Positions 1-10,500 of a stretch of 64,000 nt of DNA are shown piece after piece. How positions within the stretch are numbered: the stretch's first letter is position 1; each line of letters begins with the position of its first letter. A model generated the notes under the pieces. That model was not told the origin of the DNA, made no database searches, and worked only from the letters and a program-made list of their open reading frames with translations. The translations under genes and the position numbers were made by a program. Source of the stretch: Thermaerobacillus caldiproteolyticus (GTDB lineage Bacteria; Bacillota; Bacilli; Bacillales; Anoxybacillaceae). Location: contig NZ_JACDUT010000004.1 in the NCBI RefSeq assembly GCF_013761245.1, positions 248,001 through 312,000 of the forward strand, in the 5' to 3' direction.

Positions 1-1
1 T

Positions 2-373
2 ATCGGGACGGTGCGAGAGCTGACAAACGGAAAACGAACGTTATTTTTACAGTATGAAGCATATGTGACGATGGCGGAAAAAATGTTGGCGCAAATCGGA
101 AAAGAAATTCGCGAAAAGTGGCCGGAGGCAAAAGTGGCGATCACGCATCGGATTGGCAAGCTTGATATTGGCGATATTGCTGTCGTCATTGCTGTTTCGA
201 CACCGCATCGGAACGACGCCTACGAAGCAAATCGGTACGCAATTGAGAGAATTAAACAAATTGTGCCGATTTGGAAAAAAGAACATTGGGAAGATGGGAC
301 AGAATGGGTAGGAAACCAGCTGGAAACGAAAGCGTATCCGACGGGAAAACCGGAAGGAGAGGACTTCATATGA
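2..373 (+). CDS. moaE: Molybdopterin synthase catalytic subunit MoaE (5' end cut by window)
   Basis: Large subunit of molybdopterin synthase, which moves sulfur from the MoaD C-terminal thiocarboxylate onto precursor Z during molybdenum cofactor synthesis. The frame is open from base 2 (I-G-T-V-R-E-L), so the GTG at 11 is an internal Val codon, and roughly 25-30 N-terminal residues lie outside the window. Visible family signatures are the YEAY segment, ITHRIG, the VSTPHR block and KKEHWEDGTEW, which carries the conserved active-site lysines. The stop overlaps the moaD start (ATGA), so the two subunits are probably translationally coupled. No oddities in the visible part. Confidence 0.93.
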   Translation: MGTVRELTNGKRTLFLQYEAYVTMAEKMLAQIGKEIREKWPEAKVAITHRIGKLDIGDIAVVIAVSTPHRNDAYEANRYAIERIKQIVPIWKKEHWEDGTEWVGNQLETKAYPTGKPEGEDFI

Positions 374-603
374 TGATTACATTGCTCTTTTTTGCTCACT
401 TACAAGAAGCAATTGGGCAAGAGAGAATCGAAATGCAATACGTTCCACAAACAGTGAAAGAGTTAAAACAACAGATTGAAACACGGTATGGAATCGACTT
501 GCGCCACGTGATGGTGGCAGTTAACGAAGAATACGCACGGGAAGAGCAACAGCTCAAACCTGGCGATACCGTTGCTTTTATCCCACCAGTAAGCGGGGGA
601 TGA
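370..603 (+). CDS. moaD: Molybdopterin synthase sulfur carrier subunit MoaD
   Basis: Ubiquitin-like small subunit (77 aa) of molybdopterin synthase. The protein ends in PPVSGG; the terminal Gly-Gly is adenylated and converted to the thiocarboxylate that donates sulfur. I chose the ATG at 370, overlapping the moaE stop, because GGAAGGAGAGG lies just upstream; the next ATG at 373 is equally possible. An upstream in-frame ATG at 271 would add residues unrelated to MoaD. Coupled to moaE and 18 bp before ywiC. Confidence 0.92.
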   Translation: MMITLLFFAHLQEAIGQERIEMQYVPQTVKELKQQIETRYGIDLRHVMVAVNEEYAREEQQLKPGDTVAFIPPVSGG

Positions 604-621
604 ATCAGGAGTAACAAAGCG

Positions 622-1356
622 ATGATTGTTGGCAAGAAGCCGACCTTGCTTATTCCCAAACAACATGGCGCTTGGGCGATGCTTGGCATTCCGTTTGGAT
701 TAGGAGCATATGCGGGCGGGTTTTCTTGGTTCCATCTTCCGTTATTTCTCGGCTGGTTATGTTTACATTTAGCGACATATCCATTCTTAATGACAGTAAA
801 AACAAAGCGAAAGAATGAATATATGCCATGGTTTTATTGTTATTTTTCATTCGCGGTCATGATGTTTCTTATTCCGTTATTGTACCATCCGATGCTCATT
901 AACTTTGGTATCGCCATGGTTCCGTTCTTTTTGATGAATCTTTATTATGCGAAAAAGAAAAATGAGCGCGCCTTTTTTAACGATGTAGCTGCTATTGCTG
1001 CTTTTTGTATCGGTGGTCTTGCCAGCTTTTACGTCGGGCGCGGCGCATTAACGATTCAAGCGTTCGAACTATCTTTATTTAGCTTCCTCTTTTTTATCGG
1101 AAGCACCTTTTATGTGAAAACGATGATCCGCGAAAAGAAAAATTCTATTTATAAATGGGGGTCATGGATTTATCATTTTCTATTAATTGTTGTCCTAGTG
1201 ATGATTGGTTATCCATTGTTTGCTCTTGCCTATGTTCCAAGCGTCATTCGTGCAATATCTTTATATGGAAAATCGCTTTCCGTAACAAAAGTAGGTATTT
1301 TGGAAATTGCCAATTCGGCTTATTTTCTGCTCGTTATGTTGATTTTTCTATCATAA
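622..1356 (+). CDS. ywiC: YwiC-like integral membrane protein
   Basis: Polytopic membrane protein of 244 aa with about seven hydrophobic segments, opening with the IPKQHGAWAML motif that typifies the YwiC-like family. The family's biochemical role is not established. In B. subtilis ywiC sits in the nar/fnr nitrate respiration cluster. Here it follows moaE-moaD and converges on an fnr remnant, so a link to molybdoenzyme-based nitrate respiration is a context inference only. A strong hairpin follows directly. Confidence 0.8.
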   Translation: MIVGKKPTLLIPKQHGAWAMLGIPFGLGAYAGGFSWFHLPLFLGWLCLHLATYPFLMTVKTKRKNEYMPWFYCYFSFAVMMFLIPLLYHPMLINFGIAMVPFFLMNLYYAKKKNERAFFNDVAAIAAFCIGGLASFYVGRGALTIQAFELSLFSFLFFIGSTFYVKTMIREKKNSIYKWGSWIYHFLLIVVLVMIGYPLFALAYVPSVIRAISLYGKSLSVTKVGILEIANSAYFLLVMLIFLS

Positions 1357-1388
1357 AAAAGGAGACGCATTATGCGTCTCCTTTTTTA
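1355..1388. terminator. Bidirectional rho-independent terminator, ywiC / fnr remnant
   Basis: Stem GGAGACGCAT / ATGCGTCTCC, flanked by A6 on one side and T6 on the other, so it can serve both strands. It lies between ywiC and the convergent fnr pseudogene, whose stop codon falls inside the T tract. Confidence 0.85.
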
Positions 1389-1990
1389 ATCAATGCTACA
1401 TATTTCCGGCGAACAACCTTCACAAGCGATTTCGTTACGTAAATATTCAAAGCTATGAACTTTTTGGTACGGAGATAATGCCTTTTTTCCGCAATTTGCT
1501 CAGCAAGATGTTGACGGCTTCGCGCGACGTTCCGCAAAAGCTCTCCAATTTCTAGTGTGTTAGTTGCAAGATAATTAGAATGCCGTCTTCCTTCATCCCC
1601 CGTAACGGTTACATAAGCGAATCAGCGTAGAGTATAATGCCTCTTTTTAAGGTCGCGAAATTTCGTTTGAGTTTTGCGACACTGGTCATTTATCCATTTC
1701 ATAAGCATGAGAGATAATTGGTGGTTTTTTAAGCACCTTTTTTGAAGTGGCAGAAACAATCCCGTCTCGGGCGTTTTGGCACTTGGCAGATATTTTGCAT
1801 GGAAAAATCCCCGTTATTGCATATCCGTAATGTAAATTCTTGTCCATCTGCCGTCATTTTACTCATTTGTACTTTTCCGGACTGAATGTAGTAAATTTTT
1901 TGTCGCTTTCTCTTTTTCCCTTCACGGAATTTTTTGTATTGGGATATTGCGATAAACACTCTGAAACAGTATCTGTATTATCGAACGCCA
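1386..1990 (-). pseudogene. fnr: Frameshifted fnr (Crp/Fnr-family anaerobic regulator)
   Basis: No single frame spans the gene, but three reverse-strand segments in order read as Fnr. Around 1760-1960 the cyclic-nucleotide-like core contains IYYIQSGKVQMSKM and QEFTLRICNNGD. Around 1612-1665 there is ALYSTLIRLCNRYGG. At 1386-1460 the C-terminus reads EYLRNEIACEGCSPEICSID, the Cys-x2-Cys-x4-Cys iron-sulfur ligand tail typical of Bacillus Fnr. Several frame changes and an in-frame stop separate them, and the section around 1670-1750 is largely lost. The N-terminal limit is uncertain. In B. subtilis fnr neighbours ywiC, supporting common descent. A sequencing artefact is unlikely because there are several independent lesions. 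Confidence 0.82.
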
Positions 1991-2106
1991 CGTTTATTAC
2001 TGATTTAAAAATCATAAGCAATATGTTTTCAGATTTATAGAAAGAATACGGAAAAAGACAATTGAATAAATATATACATAAATTTTAGAAAATAATTAAA
2101 TATACA

Positions 2107-2162
2107 TTTGATTTTATTTTTATGCAGTATTATAATGATAACTACATGAAAGAGAATTCGTT
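2107..2162 (+). promoter_or_regulatory. Candidate ArgR/AhrC operators before argC
   Basis: Two matches to the B. subtilis ARG box as I recall it (CATGAATAAAAATKCAAK). One is on the reverse strand at 2107-2124 (about 13 of 18 positions), over the -35 element. The other is at 2145-2162, with CATGAA and AATTC half sites (about 12 of 18), just downstream of the -10. The two centres are about 38 bp apart. The AT-rich setting makes single matches weak; their position is the main support. Confidence 0.5.
2108..2136 (+). promoter_or_regulatory. SigmaA-type promoter of the arg operon
   Basis: TTGATT (2108-2113), 17-bp spacer, TATAAT (2131-2136), with argC starting 41 bp further on. The -35 hexamer is covered by an ARG-box-like sequence, consistent with repression by ArgR/AhrC. 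Confidence 0.75.
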
Positions 2163-2176
2163 CAAGGAGGAAGAAC

Positions 2177-3214
2177 ATGAACATCGCAGTTATTGGCGCA
2201 ACAGGGTATAGCGGTGTAGAATTGCTGCGGTTTTTGCGCCATCATCCTTATATAAGTCGTTGCTCTCTTTATTCATCGTCACAAGAAGGAGTTCCGTTAT
2301 CTCACAGTTTTCCTCATGCGCGTGAAGAAGGAGAGCTTATTCTTCAAAAGATTGATATGGAACAAATTGCAGCTACATGCGATCTTGTCTTTTTTGCTAC
2401 ACCGCCGGGTGTTTCAAGCGGACTCGCACCATTGCTTATTGAAAAAGGGATCAAAGTGATTGATTTATCCGGCGATTTTCGCCTTAAAGATAGAACGGTG
2501 TATGAAAAATGGTATAAGCGGCAAACAGCTTCCGATATTTATTTGCAACAGGCTGTGTACGGTTTAACGGAATGGAACAAAGAAGAGATTCGAGGTGCTC
2601 AGCTTCTTTCCAATCCAGGTTGTTATCCAACGGCAACATTACTTGGATTAGCACCGCTTGTGAAACATCGTTTGATCGAAGAAGATTCGATCATTGTTGA
2701 TGCGAAATCAGGAGTATCAGGAGCCGGACGTCAAGCTTCGTTAAACACTCATTTTTCGGAAACAAATGAAAACGTCAAAATTTATAAAGTGAATGAACAT
2801 CAACACATCCCAGAAATTGAGCAAATGCTGCAAATGTGGGATGAGCATGTTCAACTAATTACGTTCAGTACTCATTTAATCCCGATGACAAGAGGAATTA
2901 TGGCAACGATCTATGCGAAAGCAAAGGAAGATTTGTCATTAGAGATGTTGCTAGATTTGTATAAAACAAGTTATGAAGATTCCAAGTTTGTTCGTGTACG
3001 AAAGCCGGGACAATTCCCAGCGACAAAAGAAGTCTATGGCTCTAACTATTGCGACATTGGCATTGCATATGATGAACGAACAGGAAGAGTGACGGTCGTC
3101 TCCGTGATTGACAATCTCGTCAAAGGAGCTGCCGGTCAAGCAATTCAAAACTTGAATGTGATGATGGGCTGGGACGAAGATAGCGGGCTGGCATTTGCGC
3201 CTATTTATCCGTAG
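2177..3214 (+). CDS. argC: N-acetyl-gamma-glutamyl-phosphate reductase
   Basis: Third step of arginine synthesis: NADPH-dependent reduction of N-acetylglutamyl phosphate to the semialdehyde. The 345-residue protein starts with a Rossmann GATGYSG motif (residues 7-13) and contains SNPGCYPT with the catalytic Cys at 149; HLIPMTRG and the late GAAGQAIQNLN segment are also typical. It has a strong RBS (AAGGAGGAA) 5-6 bp before ATG. First gene of argC-argJ-argB-argD-carA-carB-argF, with ARG-box-like sites in its promoter. Confidence 0.97.
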   Translation: MNIAVIGATGYSGVELLRFLRHHPYISRCSLYSSSQEGVPLSHSFPHAREEGELILQKIDMEQIAATCDLVFFATPPGVSSGLAPLLIEKGIKVIDLSGDFRLKDRTVYEKWYKRQTASDIYLQQAVYGLTEWNKEEIRGAQLLSNPGCYPTATLLGLAPLVKHRLIEEDSIIVDAKSGVSGAGRQASLNTHFSETNENVKIYKVNEHQHIPEIEQMLQMWDEHVQLITFSTHLIPMTRGIMATIYAKAKEDLSLEMLLDLYKTSYEDSKFVRVRKPGQFPATKEVYGSNYCDIGIAYDERTGRVTVVSVIDNLVKGAAGQAIQNLNVMMGWDEDSGLAFAPIYP

Positions 3215-3229
3215 GAAGGAGTTAGTGTC

Positions 3230-4462
3230 ATGATAATCACAAAGCAAGGAAGTGACGTTTACTATATCGCTGAGGGAACGGTGGTTACGCCGAAAGGTTT
3301 TCAAGCAGCAGGCGTACACGCTGGGTTGCGGTATGCCAAAAAAGATTTAGGAGTGATTGTGTGCGAGGTGCCGGCGTCTTGTGCCGCGGTTTATACGCAA
3401 AGCCATTTTCAAGCTGCTCCGCTGAAAGTGACACAGCAAAGCATCGCTGTTGAACAAAAATTGCAGGCGATCATCGTCAATAGTGCTTGTGCGAACGCTT
3501 GTACAGGAGAAAGAGGATTAAAAGATGCTTATGAAATGAGAGAGTTATGCGCTGAGCAATTTGGCCTGCAACCGCATCTTGTAGCGGTAGCTTCAACAGG
3601 AGTCATCGGCGAATTTTTGCCGATGGAGAAAATTCGTGCTGGTATCAAAAAATTGCAGCCAAGTCACTTACAAGAAGATGCTGTTGCTTTTCAAACGGCG
3701 ATTTTAACGACGGACACGGTGATGAAAAAAGCGTGTTATCAAACGACCATTGATGGAAAGACGGTCACGATCGGCGGGGCAGCGAAAGGATCAGGAATGA
3801 TTCATCCGAACATGGCAACGATGCTTGCTTTTGTTACAACCGATGCGAATATCTCTTCAAGTTCCCTTCAAGATGCACTTCGTTCGATTACGGACGTGTC
3901 GTTTAATCAAATTACCGTTGACGGTGAAACATCGACGAACGATATGGTTGTCGTGATGGCAAGCGGGCTTGCCCAAAATAACGAGCTTACTCCGAATCAT
4001 CCAGAGTGGCCAAAATTTTACGAAGCATTAAAACAAACATGCGAAGATTTAGCCAAACAAATTGCCAAAGACGGCGAAGGGGCAACGAAGCTTATTGAAG
4101 TGCGCGTGAACGGAGCAGCAACGGATGAAGAAGCGAAACGAATTGCTAAAAAAATTGTCGGTTCGAATTTAGTGAAAACTGCTGTTTATGGGGCAGATGC
4201 GAACTGGGGGAGAATTATCGGGGCGATCGGCCATGCGGATGCGACAGTAGATCCGGATCATGTCGACATCTCACTCGGAAATATCGTCATGTTAAAAGGA
4301 AGCGAACCGCAGCCGTTTTCGGAAGAAGCGGCTACTGCTTATTTACAACATAAAGAAGTCGTTATTGAAGTGAATCTCCATCTCGGCAATGGAACAGGCG
4401 TGGCGTGGGGCTGCGATTTAACATACGATTACGTCAAAATTAATGCAAGCTATCGTACATAA
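3230..4462 (+). CDS. argJ: Bifunctional ornithine acetyltransferase / N-acetylglutamate synthase
   Basis: Transfers the acetyl group from N-acetylornithine to glutamate, closing the cyclic arginine pathway; in Bacillus the enzyme also makes N-acetylglutamate from acetyl-CoA. The 410-residue precursor carries the self-cleavage site ATML with A196/T197; Thr197 becomes the N-terminal nucleophile of the beta chain. GAAKGSGMIHPNMATM and the GADANWGRI segment are typical. GGAAGGAG precedes the ATG. No argA is needed or seen in this operon, consistent with a bifunctional enzyme. Confidence 0.96.
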   Translation: MIITKQGSDVYYIAEGTVVTPKGFQAAGVHAGLRYAKKDLGVIVCEVPASCAAVYTQSHFQAAPLKVTQQSIAVEQKLQAIIVNSACANACTGERGLKDAYEMRELCAEQFGLQPHLVAVASTGVIGEFLPMEKIRAGIKKLQPSHLQEDAVAFQTAILTTDTVMKKACYQTTIDGKTVTIGGAAKGSGMIHPNMATMLAFVTTDANISSSSLQDALRSITDVSFNQITVDGETSTNDMVVVMASGLAQNNELTPNHPEWPKFYEALKQTCEDLAKQIAKDGEGATKLIEVRVNGAATDEEAKRIAKKIVGSNLVKTAVYGADANWGRIIGAIGHADATVDPDHVDISLGNIVMLKGSEPQPFSEEAATAYLQHKEVVIEVNLHLGNGTGVAWGCDLTYDYVKINASYRT

Positions 4463-4482
4463 GAAAATGAGAGGAGAGAACG

Positions 4483-5259
4483 ATGGGAGAGACAATTGTC
4501 ATCAAATGCGGAGGAAGCATATTAAGCGAGTTGTCACCATCCTTTTTTACGAGTTTACAAGCGTTGTACTCTCAAGGCATGAATATCGTTATTGTTCATG
4601 GCGGTGGTCCGGAAATCGGACAAATGCTGAAACGATTAAATGTGTGCAGCGAGTTCATTAATGGATTGCGGAAGACGACAGAAGAGGTATTAGAAGTTGT
4701 GGAAATGATTTTAAGCGGGAAAGTAAACAAACAGCTTGTTTCCTTACTACAGCAATACCACCTTCCTAGCATTGGTCTTTCCGGAGTTGATGCTCGCTTG
4801 CTTGAAGCTGCATCGATTGATGTTGCTAAGCTAGGGTATGTTGGGGAAGTTGTAAATGTCAATGAACAATTTTTAAACGATCTTCTTCTCTCTCGGTATA
4901 TTCCGGTCATTTCTCCGATCGGAAGTGACCGGAAAGGACAAAAATATAACATTAACGCTGATACGGCCGCAGGGTCTATCGCCAAAGCGTTACAAGCAAA
5001 ACAACTCGTATTCGTTACCGATGTTCCGGGCATTTTACAAAACGGTTCCTTGGTCGAGCACGCAACCATTGAGACGATTGAGAACATGATTGATGACGGG
5101 ATTATTTCCGGAGGGATGATTCCAAAAGTAAAAGCAGCGGTGGCTGCACTATCGGAGTCACTTGATGAAGTAATGATTGTCAGCGGAAAAACAACATTTT
5201 ATTCCGAAAATGGGCGGATTTATGGAACGATCATTCGAAAAGAAGCGGGGGTTTACTAA
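4483..5259 (+). CDS. argB: Acetylglutamate kinase
   Basis: Phosphorylates N-acetylglutamate, the second committed step of arginine synthesis. The 258-residue amino-acid-kinase fold protein has IKCGGS near the N-terminus (ATP phosphate binding), VHGGGPEIG (substrate loop) and ISGGMIPKV near the C-terminus. It lacks the N-terminal kinked helix of arginine-inhibited hexameric forms, so control is probably transcriptional. The stop overlaps the argD start by one base (TAATG), implying translational coupling. Confidence 0.96.
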   Translation: MGETIVIKCGGSILSELSPSFFTSLQALYSQGMNIVIVHGGGPEIGQMLKRLNVCSEFINGLRKTTEEVLEVVEMILSGKVNKQLVSLLQQYHLPSIGLSGVDARLLEAASIDVAKLGYVGEVVNVNEQFLNDLLLSRYIPVISPIGSDRKGQKYNINADTAAGSIAKALQAKQLVFVTDVPGILQNGSLVEHATIETIENMIDDGIISGGMIPKVKAAVAALSESLDEVMIVSGKTTFYSENGRIYGTIIRKEAGVY

Positions 5260-6416
5260 TGGGAGCGTTATTTCCTACTTATAACCGTTGGGACATTTGT
5301 CTCGAATCAGCGGAGGGGACAAAAGTTGTCGCGAAAGACGGCAAACAATATTTAGATTTCGTTGCAGGAATCGCGGTTTGTAATCTTGGTCACCGCCATC
5401 CCGCTGTTCAAGCTGCAATCGAGGCACAGCTACAGCGAGTTTGGCACGTCTCCAATTTATTCACAAGCGATTTGCAAGAAGAAGTGGCACAGCTTCTTGT
5501 TGAGCATAGCTGCGGAGATTATGTGTTTTTTTGTAACAGCGGGGCGGAAGCGAACGAAGCAGCGCTAAAGTTAGCGCGTAAGCACACGGGTCGCTCGAAA
5601 GTCATTACGTTTCAACAATCGTTTCACGGTCGGACGTTTGCGACGATGTCAGCGACTGGGCAAGAAAAAGTGTATAAAGGGTTCGGGCCGCTGTTACCGG
5701 AATTTATTCATCTTCCTTTTAACGATATCGCCACATTGGAACAAGAAATGGACGAACGTGTGGCTGCGATCATGGTCGAGATTGTGCAAGGCGAAGGCGG
5801 CGTGAGACAAGCGAACGAAGCGTTTTTGCAAAAAATCGCCGAACTTTGCAAACAGTATGGCGCTCTGTTCATTGTCGATGAAGTGCAAACCGGCATTGGT
5901 CGTACTGGGACCGCATTTGCATATCAACATTTTTCAATCGAGCCAGACATCATTACGAGCGCCAAGGGATTAGGAAGCGGAGTTCCGGTTGGTGCAATGA
6001 TCGGAAAAGCATTTTTGCGGGATACGTTTACAGCCGGTATCCACGGCTCGACATTTGGCGGCAATCCGCTTGCTATGGCGGCTGCGAAAGCGACATTACA
6101 AGTCATTTTCAAAGAGGAATTTTTACAGGAAGTGCAAAAAAAAGGAGCATACTTTTTACAACAACTTCGCGAAGCGCTACACGGAGTAGATATTGTAAAA
6201 GACGTGCGCGGTCTTGGACTAATGATAGGGATTGAATGTAAACAAGAGATCACAAAGCTGATTCCAGCGATTCATGCCAATGGACTGCTTGTACTAACCG
6301 CTGGACCCAACGTTATCCGTTTACTACCGCCGCTTATTGTTACGAACGAAGAGCTTGATATGGCTGTCGATATATTACAACAAACATTAATGAAAGAAAG
6401 TGTCGCAGCTAGTTGA
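5259..6416 (+). CDS. argD: Acetylornithine aminotransferase
   Basis: PLP-dependent class III transaminase converting N-acetylglutamate semialdehyde to N-acetylornithine. The 385-residue sequence shows [15 protein letters not shown] (PLP phosphate site, about 93-107), [12 protein letters not shown] and the Schiff-base lysine K236 in TSAKGLGSG. Translation is coupled to argB. After it come 78 bp with tandem ARG-like boxes before carA. Confidence 0.96.
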   Translation: MGALFPTYNRWDICLESAEGTKVVAKDGKQYLDFVAGIAVCNLGHRHPAVQAAIEAQLQRVWHVSNLFTSDLQEEVAQLLVEHSCGDYVFFCNSGAEANEAALKLARKHTGRSKVITFQQSFHGRTFATMSATGQEKVYKGFGPLLPEFIHLPFNDIATLEQEMDERVAAIMVEIVQGEGGVRQANEAFLQKIAELCKQYGALFIVDEVQTGIGRTGTAFAYQHFSIEPDIITSAKGLGSGVPVGAMIGKAFLRDTFTAGIHGSTFGGNPLAMAAAKATLQVIFKEEFLQEVQKKGAYFLQQLREALHGVDIVKDVRGLGLMIGIECKQEITKLIPAIHANGLLVLTAGPNVIRLLPPLIVTNEELDMAVDILQQTLMKESVAAS

Positions 6417-6441
6417 ACATAGCTGCATCTTTAATGAACTG

Positions 6442-6479
6442 TATGTATAAAAATTCTTATTAGTAAATAAAAATTCGAT
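6442..6479 (+). promoter_or_regulatory. Tandem ARG-box-like operators between argD and carA
   Basis: Two direct copies of an (A/T)ATAAAAATTC core, at 6446-6456 and 6466-6476, exactly 20 bp apart. Extended to 18 positions (6442-6459 and 6462-6479) each matches about 13 positions of the B. subtilis ARG box as recalled. The regular spacing of two helical turns suits cooperative ArgR/AhrC binding. I could not fix a convincing promoter here, so whether the sites control a carAB promoter or act as a roadblock is open. Confidence 0.6.
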
Positions 6480-6494
6480 CATGAGGTGGCAATC

Positions 6495-7565
6495 ATGAAT
6501 GCGTATTTGCATTTAGCAAACGGAAAGAAATTTGCGGGAAGGCTTGAATTTCCGCTTCCAGACAGTGAAGTGAGCGGGGAAGTCGTCTTTTTTACCGGCA
6601 TGACCGGTTACCAAGAAGTGCTGACGGACCCTTCTTATAAAAATCAAATCGTCGTATTTACGTATCCTTTAATTGGAAATTACGGAATTAACGCCGAAGA
6701 TTTTGAAAGCAAACGTCCGCATGTACAGGCGGTCATTGTCTATGAGGCAAGTGCTCAGGGATACCACTATGAAGCGGAATATAGCTTAAAAGAATATTTG
6801 CAGCAATGGAATATTCCTCTATTGACTCATGTAGACACACGGGCCTTAGTCAAAGACATTCGCAACCAGGGAACAATGCTTGGCAATATCACATTGGAAG
6901 CGGAATGTGATATCCAAGCGTTACAAGAAAAAGCGTTTCCTGTGCGTGAAGTCTCAACCTCGCAAATCGAAACATACGGAAACGGAGACACACACATTGT
7001 GTTAGTCGATTTTGGTTATAAAAAATCGATTTTACAATCATTAGTCACAAGAGGATGCAAAGTAACCATCGTTCCTTACTATACATCATCGCAAACGATT
7101 CAAGCGCTTCAGCCGGACGGCATTGTGCTATCGAACGGACCGGGAGACCCGAAACAACTTTCGAAACATTTGCCGAATATTCGCCATATCATCGATCATT
7201 ATCCGACACTTGCGATTTGTTTAGGTCATCAATTAGTGGCGTTGGCGTACGGAGCGAATACGGAAAAACTTCGCTTTGGACATCGCGGGGCGAATCAACC
7301 GGTGTATGATGCAGTTAAAAAGAAAGTATTCATGACTTCGCAAAATCATAGCTATGTCGTTAATGAAAACAGCTTAGCGAATACACCGTTCATTGTTCGG
7401 TTTACGAACGTGAACGATAGCTCGGTCGAAGGAATGGTGCATCGCTACAAGCCAATTTTATCGGTGCAATATCATCCAGAGGCACATCCCGGCCCTAGCG
7501 ATACGAATGACATCTTTGATGAATTTTTACAAACCGTGCTAAAAGGGGAGAAAGTATATGCCTAA
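6495..7565 (+). CDS. carA: Carbamoyl-phosphate synthase, glutaminase subunit (arginine-type)
   Basis: Small subunit that hydrolyses glutamine and passes ammonia to CarB. The 356-residue protein has an N-terminal CPSase_sm domain and a class I amidotransferase domain with Cys242 in LAICLGHQL and the catalytic His-Glu in [11 protein letters not shown] chose ATG 6495 because GAGGTGG lies just before it; the in-frame GTG at 6486 sits inside that RBS. Membership of the arg operon marks it as the arginine-dedicated copy rather than the pyr copy. Overlaps carB by 8 bp. Confidence 0.95.
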   Translation: MNAYLHLANGKKFAGRLEFPLPDSEVSGEVVFFTGMTGYQEVLTDPSYKNQIVVFTYPLIGNYGINAEDFESKRPHVQAVIVYEASAQGYHYEAEYSLKEYLQQWNIPLLTHVDTRALVKDIRNQGTMLGNITLEAECDIQALQEKAFPVREVSTSQIETYGNGDTHIVLVDFGYKKSILQSLVTRGCKVTIVPYYTSSQTIQALQPDGIVLSNGPGDPKQLSKHLPNIRHIIDHYPTLAICLGHQLVALAYGANTEKLRFGHRGANQPVYDAVKKKVFMTSQNHSYVVNENSLANTPFIVRFTNVNDSSVEGMVHRYKPILSVQYHPEAHPGPSDTNDIFDEFLQTVLKGEKVYA

Positions 7566-10500
7566 GGATTTAACGCTGCAATCGATTTTAATCATCGGTT
7601 CCGGACCGATCGTCATTGGCCAGGCAGCCGAGTTTGATTATTCCGGCACTCAAGCGTGTATTGCATTAAAAGAAGAAGGCTACCGTATAATTTTAGTCAA
7701 CAATAACCCGGCAACGATTATGACAGACGAAGTTCATGCGGATGCCGTCTACTTTGAACCGCTAACTGTCGATAGTATCGAAAAAATTATTGCCAAAGAG
7801 CGACCCGATGGCTTGTTAGCAACATTCGGAGGACAGACGGGGTTAAACTTAGCGTTCCAACTTCATGAAGCCGGAATTTTAGAAAAATACGGCGTAAAGT
7901 TGCTCGGAACGCCGATTGACGCAATTAAAAAAGGGGAAGATCGCGAGGCGTTTCGCTCACTCATGTATGAATTAGGAGAGCCGGTTCCAGAGAGCGAGAT
8001 CATCACAAACGTAGACGATGCTGTCGCATTTGCTAAAAAAATTGGCTTCCCAATTATTATCCGCCCTGCCTATACATTAGGGGGAACAGGCGGTGGTATT
8101 GCAATGACGATGGAGCAATTCGTCGCTTTAGTCGAAAAAGGATTAGCGGAAAGTCCGATTACGCAATGTCTTATTGAGCGAAGCGTCGCCGGCTATAAAG
8201 AAATTGAATACGAAGTGATGCGCGACCATACAGATACGTGTATTACCGTATGTAATATGGAAAACGTCGATCCGGTCGGTGTGCATACCGGCGATTCTAT
8301 TGTCGTCGCTCCATCGCAGACATTAACAGATGAAGAATACCATATGTTGCGCTCCGCTGCAGTCAAAATTATTTCTGCTCTTGGCATTATCGGCGGATGC
8401 AATATCCAATTTGCCCTTGACCCATTCAGCAAACATTACTATTTAATCGAAGTTAATCCGCGTGTCAGCCGTTCTTCCGCGCTCGCGTCAAAAGCGACGG
8501 GCTATCCGATTGCGCGCATCGCAGCGAAATTAGCGGTCGGCTATACATTGGCGGAGCTGTTAAATCCGGTAACGAAAAATACGTATGCCAGCTTTGAACC
8601 AGCTCTTGATTACGTTGTTGTCAAGTTTCCACGCCTACCGTTTGATAAATTCCCTCACGGCGATCGCCGACTCGGTACACAAATGAAGGCAACCGGTGAG
8701 GTCATGGCGATTGACCGTAATATGGAGCGCGCTTTTCAAAAAGCAGTCCATTCGTTAGAAGGAGAAAACGTGGGGTTATGTTTACCGGAATTAGCAGCAC
8801 AAACGAATGAGCAACTTAAAGGACTTCTTGTTAACAAAGATGATCGTCGCTTTTTTGCGATTCTCGAGCTATTCCGCCGCGGGGAAACGATCGAAACGAT
8901 TTATGAATTGACAAAGATTGATCGATTCTTTTTGAATTCCTTTTATCAGCTTATTTTGTTGGAACAGAAAGCGAAAGAAACAAGTTTAGACGATATTGAT
9001 GAAGCGACGTTCCGTCTTTTGAAAGAAAAAGGGGTTTCCGATGCGTTTTTAGCTGATGTCTGGAACGTAAGTGAATGGGCAGTAAGGGAAAAACGGAAGC
9101 AGCTTGGCATTGTTCCTTCGTACAAAATGGTTGACACATGCGCAGCGGAGTTCCATTCGGAAACAGACTATTATTATTCGACGTATTTTGGCCAAGATGA
9201 GCGAAAAGAAAGCGATAAAGAGAAAGTGTTAATTATCGGAGCAGGACCGATTCGGATCGGGCAAGGCATTGAATTTGACTACAGCTCTGTTCATAGCGTT
9301 TATGCGTTGCAAGAAGAAGGATATGAAACGGTTTTGATTAACAACAATCCAGAAACAGTAAGTACCGATTTTGCTGTGGCGGACCGCCTTTATTTCGAGC
9401 CCCTTACGTTAGAAGAAGTGTTAAATGTTATTGAAGCGGAACGAATTGAAAAAGTGATCGTTCAATTTGGCGGTCAAACGGCTATTAACCTTGTGAAAGG
9501 ATTAGAAGAAGCGAACGTAACCATTCTTGGTGTTTCCCATGACGTCATTGACCAACTTGAAGATCGCGACCGCTTTTATCAATTACTAGAAGAGCTCGAT
9601 ATTCCACATGTACCGGGGTTAATGGCAAACGATGAAAATGAACTCATCGCCAATGCCAAAGCGGTAGGCTATCCGGTTTTACTTCGCCCTTCCTATGTTA
9701 TTGGCGGAAAAGGAATGTTTATCGTTAACAATGAACAACAATTGCAACAACTGTTACAGGAAGGATTAACGTTTACATATCCGGTCTTAATCGATGCATA
9801 TTTAGACGGAAAAGAAGCGGAAGTCGATGTTGTCGCCGATGGAGAAGAGATGTTGCTTCCAACGATTATTGAACATGTAGAAAAAGCGGGAGTTCACTCT
9901 GGAGATAGTTATGCTTTCTTACCCGCTCAGACGTTGACGGAAGAAGAAAAAACGCAAATCATGACGTTCGCGGAAAAAATTGTTCAAAAACTTCAATTTA
10001 AAGGGATTATGAATATTCAATACGTCATTTCCAACGGTCAAGTGTATGTACTAGAAGTCAATCCGCGCGCAAGCCGTACCGTGCCGATTGTCAGCAAAAC
10101 GACAGGAATTCCGCTCGCGCAAATTGCGACAAAATTATTGCTTGGGAAATGTTTGTGTGACTCGGTTGGCGAAAAACACCGAGGATTAGCGAATATGCCA
10201 TATATCGTTTTAAAATATCCGGTATTTTCAACGCATAAATTGCCGGGAGTCGATCCTCTCGTCGGTCCGGAAATGAAATCGACAGGAGAAGGCATCAGCA
10301 TCGCTGAAACAGTGACTGAAGCGGCGGCTAAGGCGTTCCATTCGTATTTATCTAAAAAAGGCGGCGCTTATGAAATTTATGTAGATATTGATATGAACAA
10401 TATGCAGTCACTACTTGAATTCATTGAAGATAAACAACTTACCATTGTAACGGATATACCGTTTGCCCAATGGGTGAAACGAAAAGAAGCGTTAGCGTTT

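Noticed and set aside
4596-5087. 163-codon reverse-strand open frame
   Set aside because: Antisense shadow of argB.
6417-6494. PyrR-type attenuator before carA
   Set aside because: No antiterminator/terminator pair; the arg context and ARG-like boxes fit arginine control instead.
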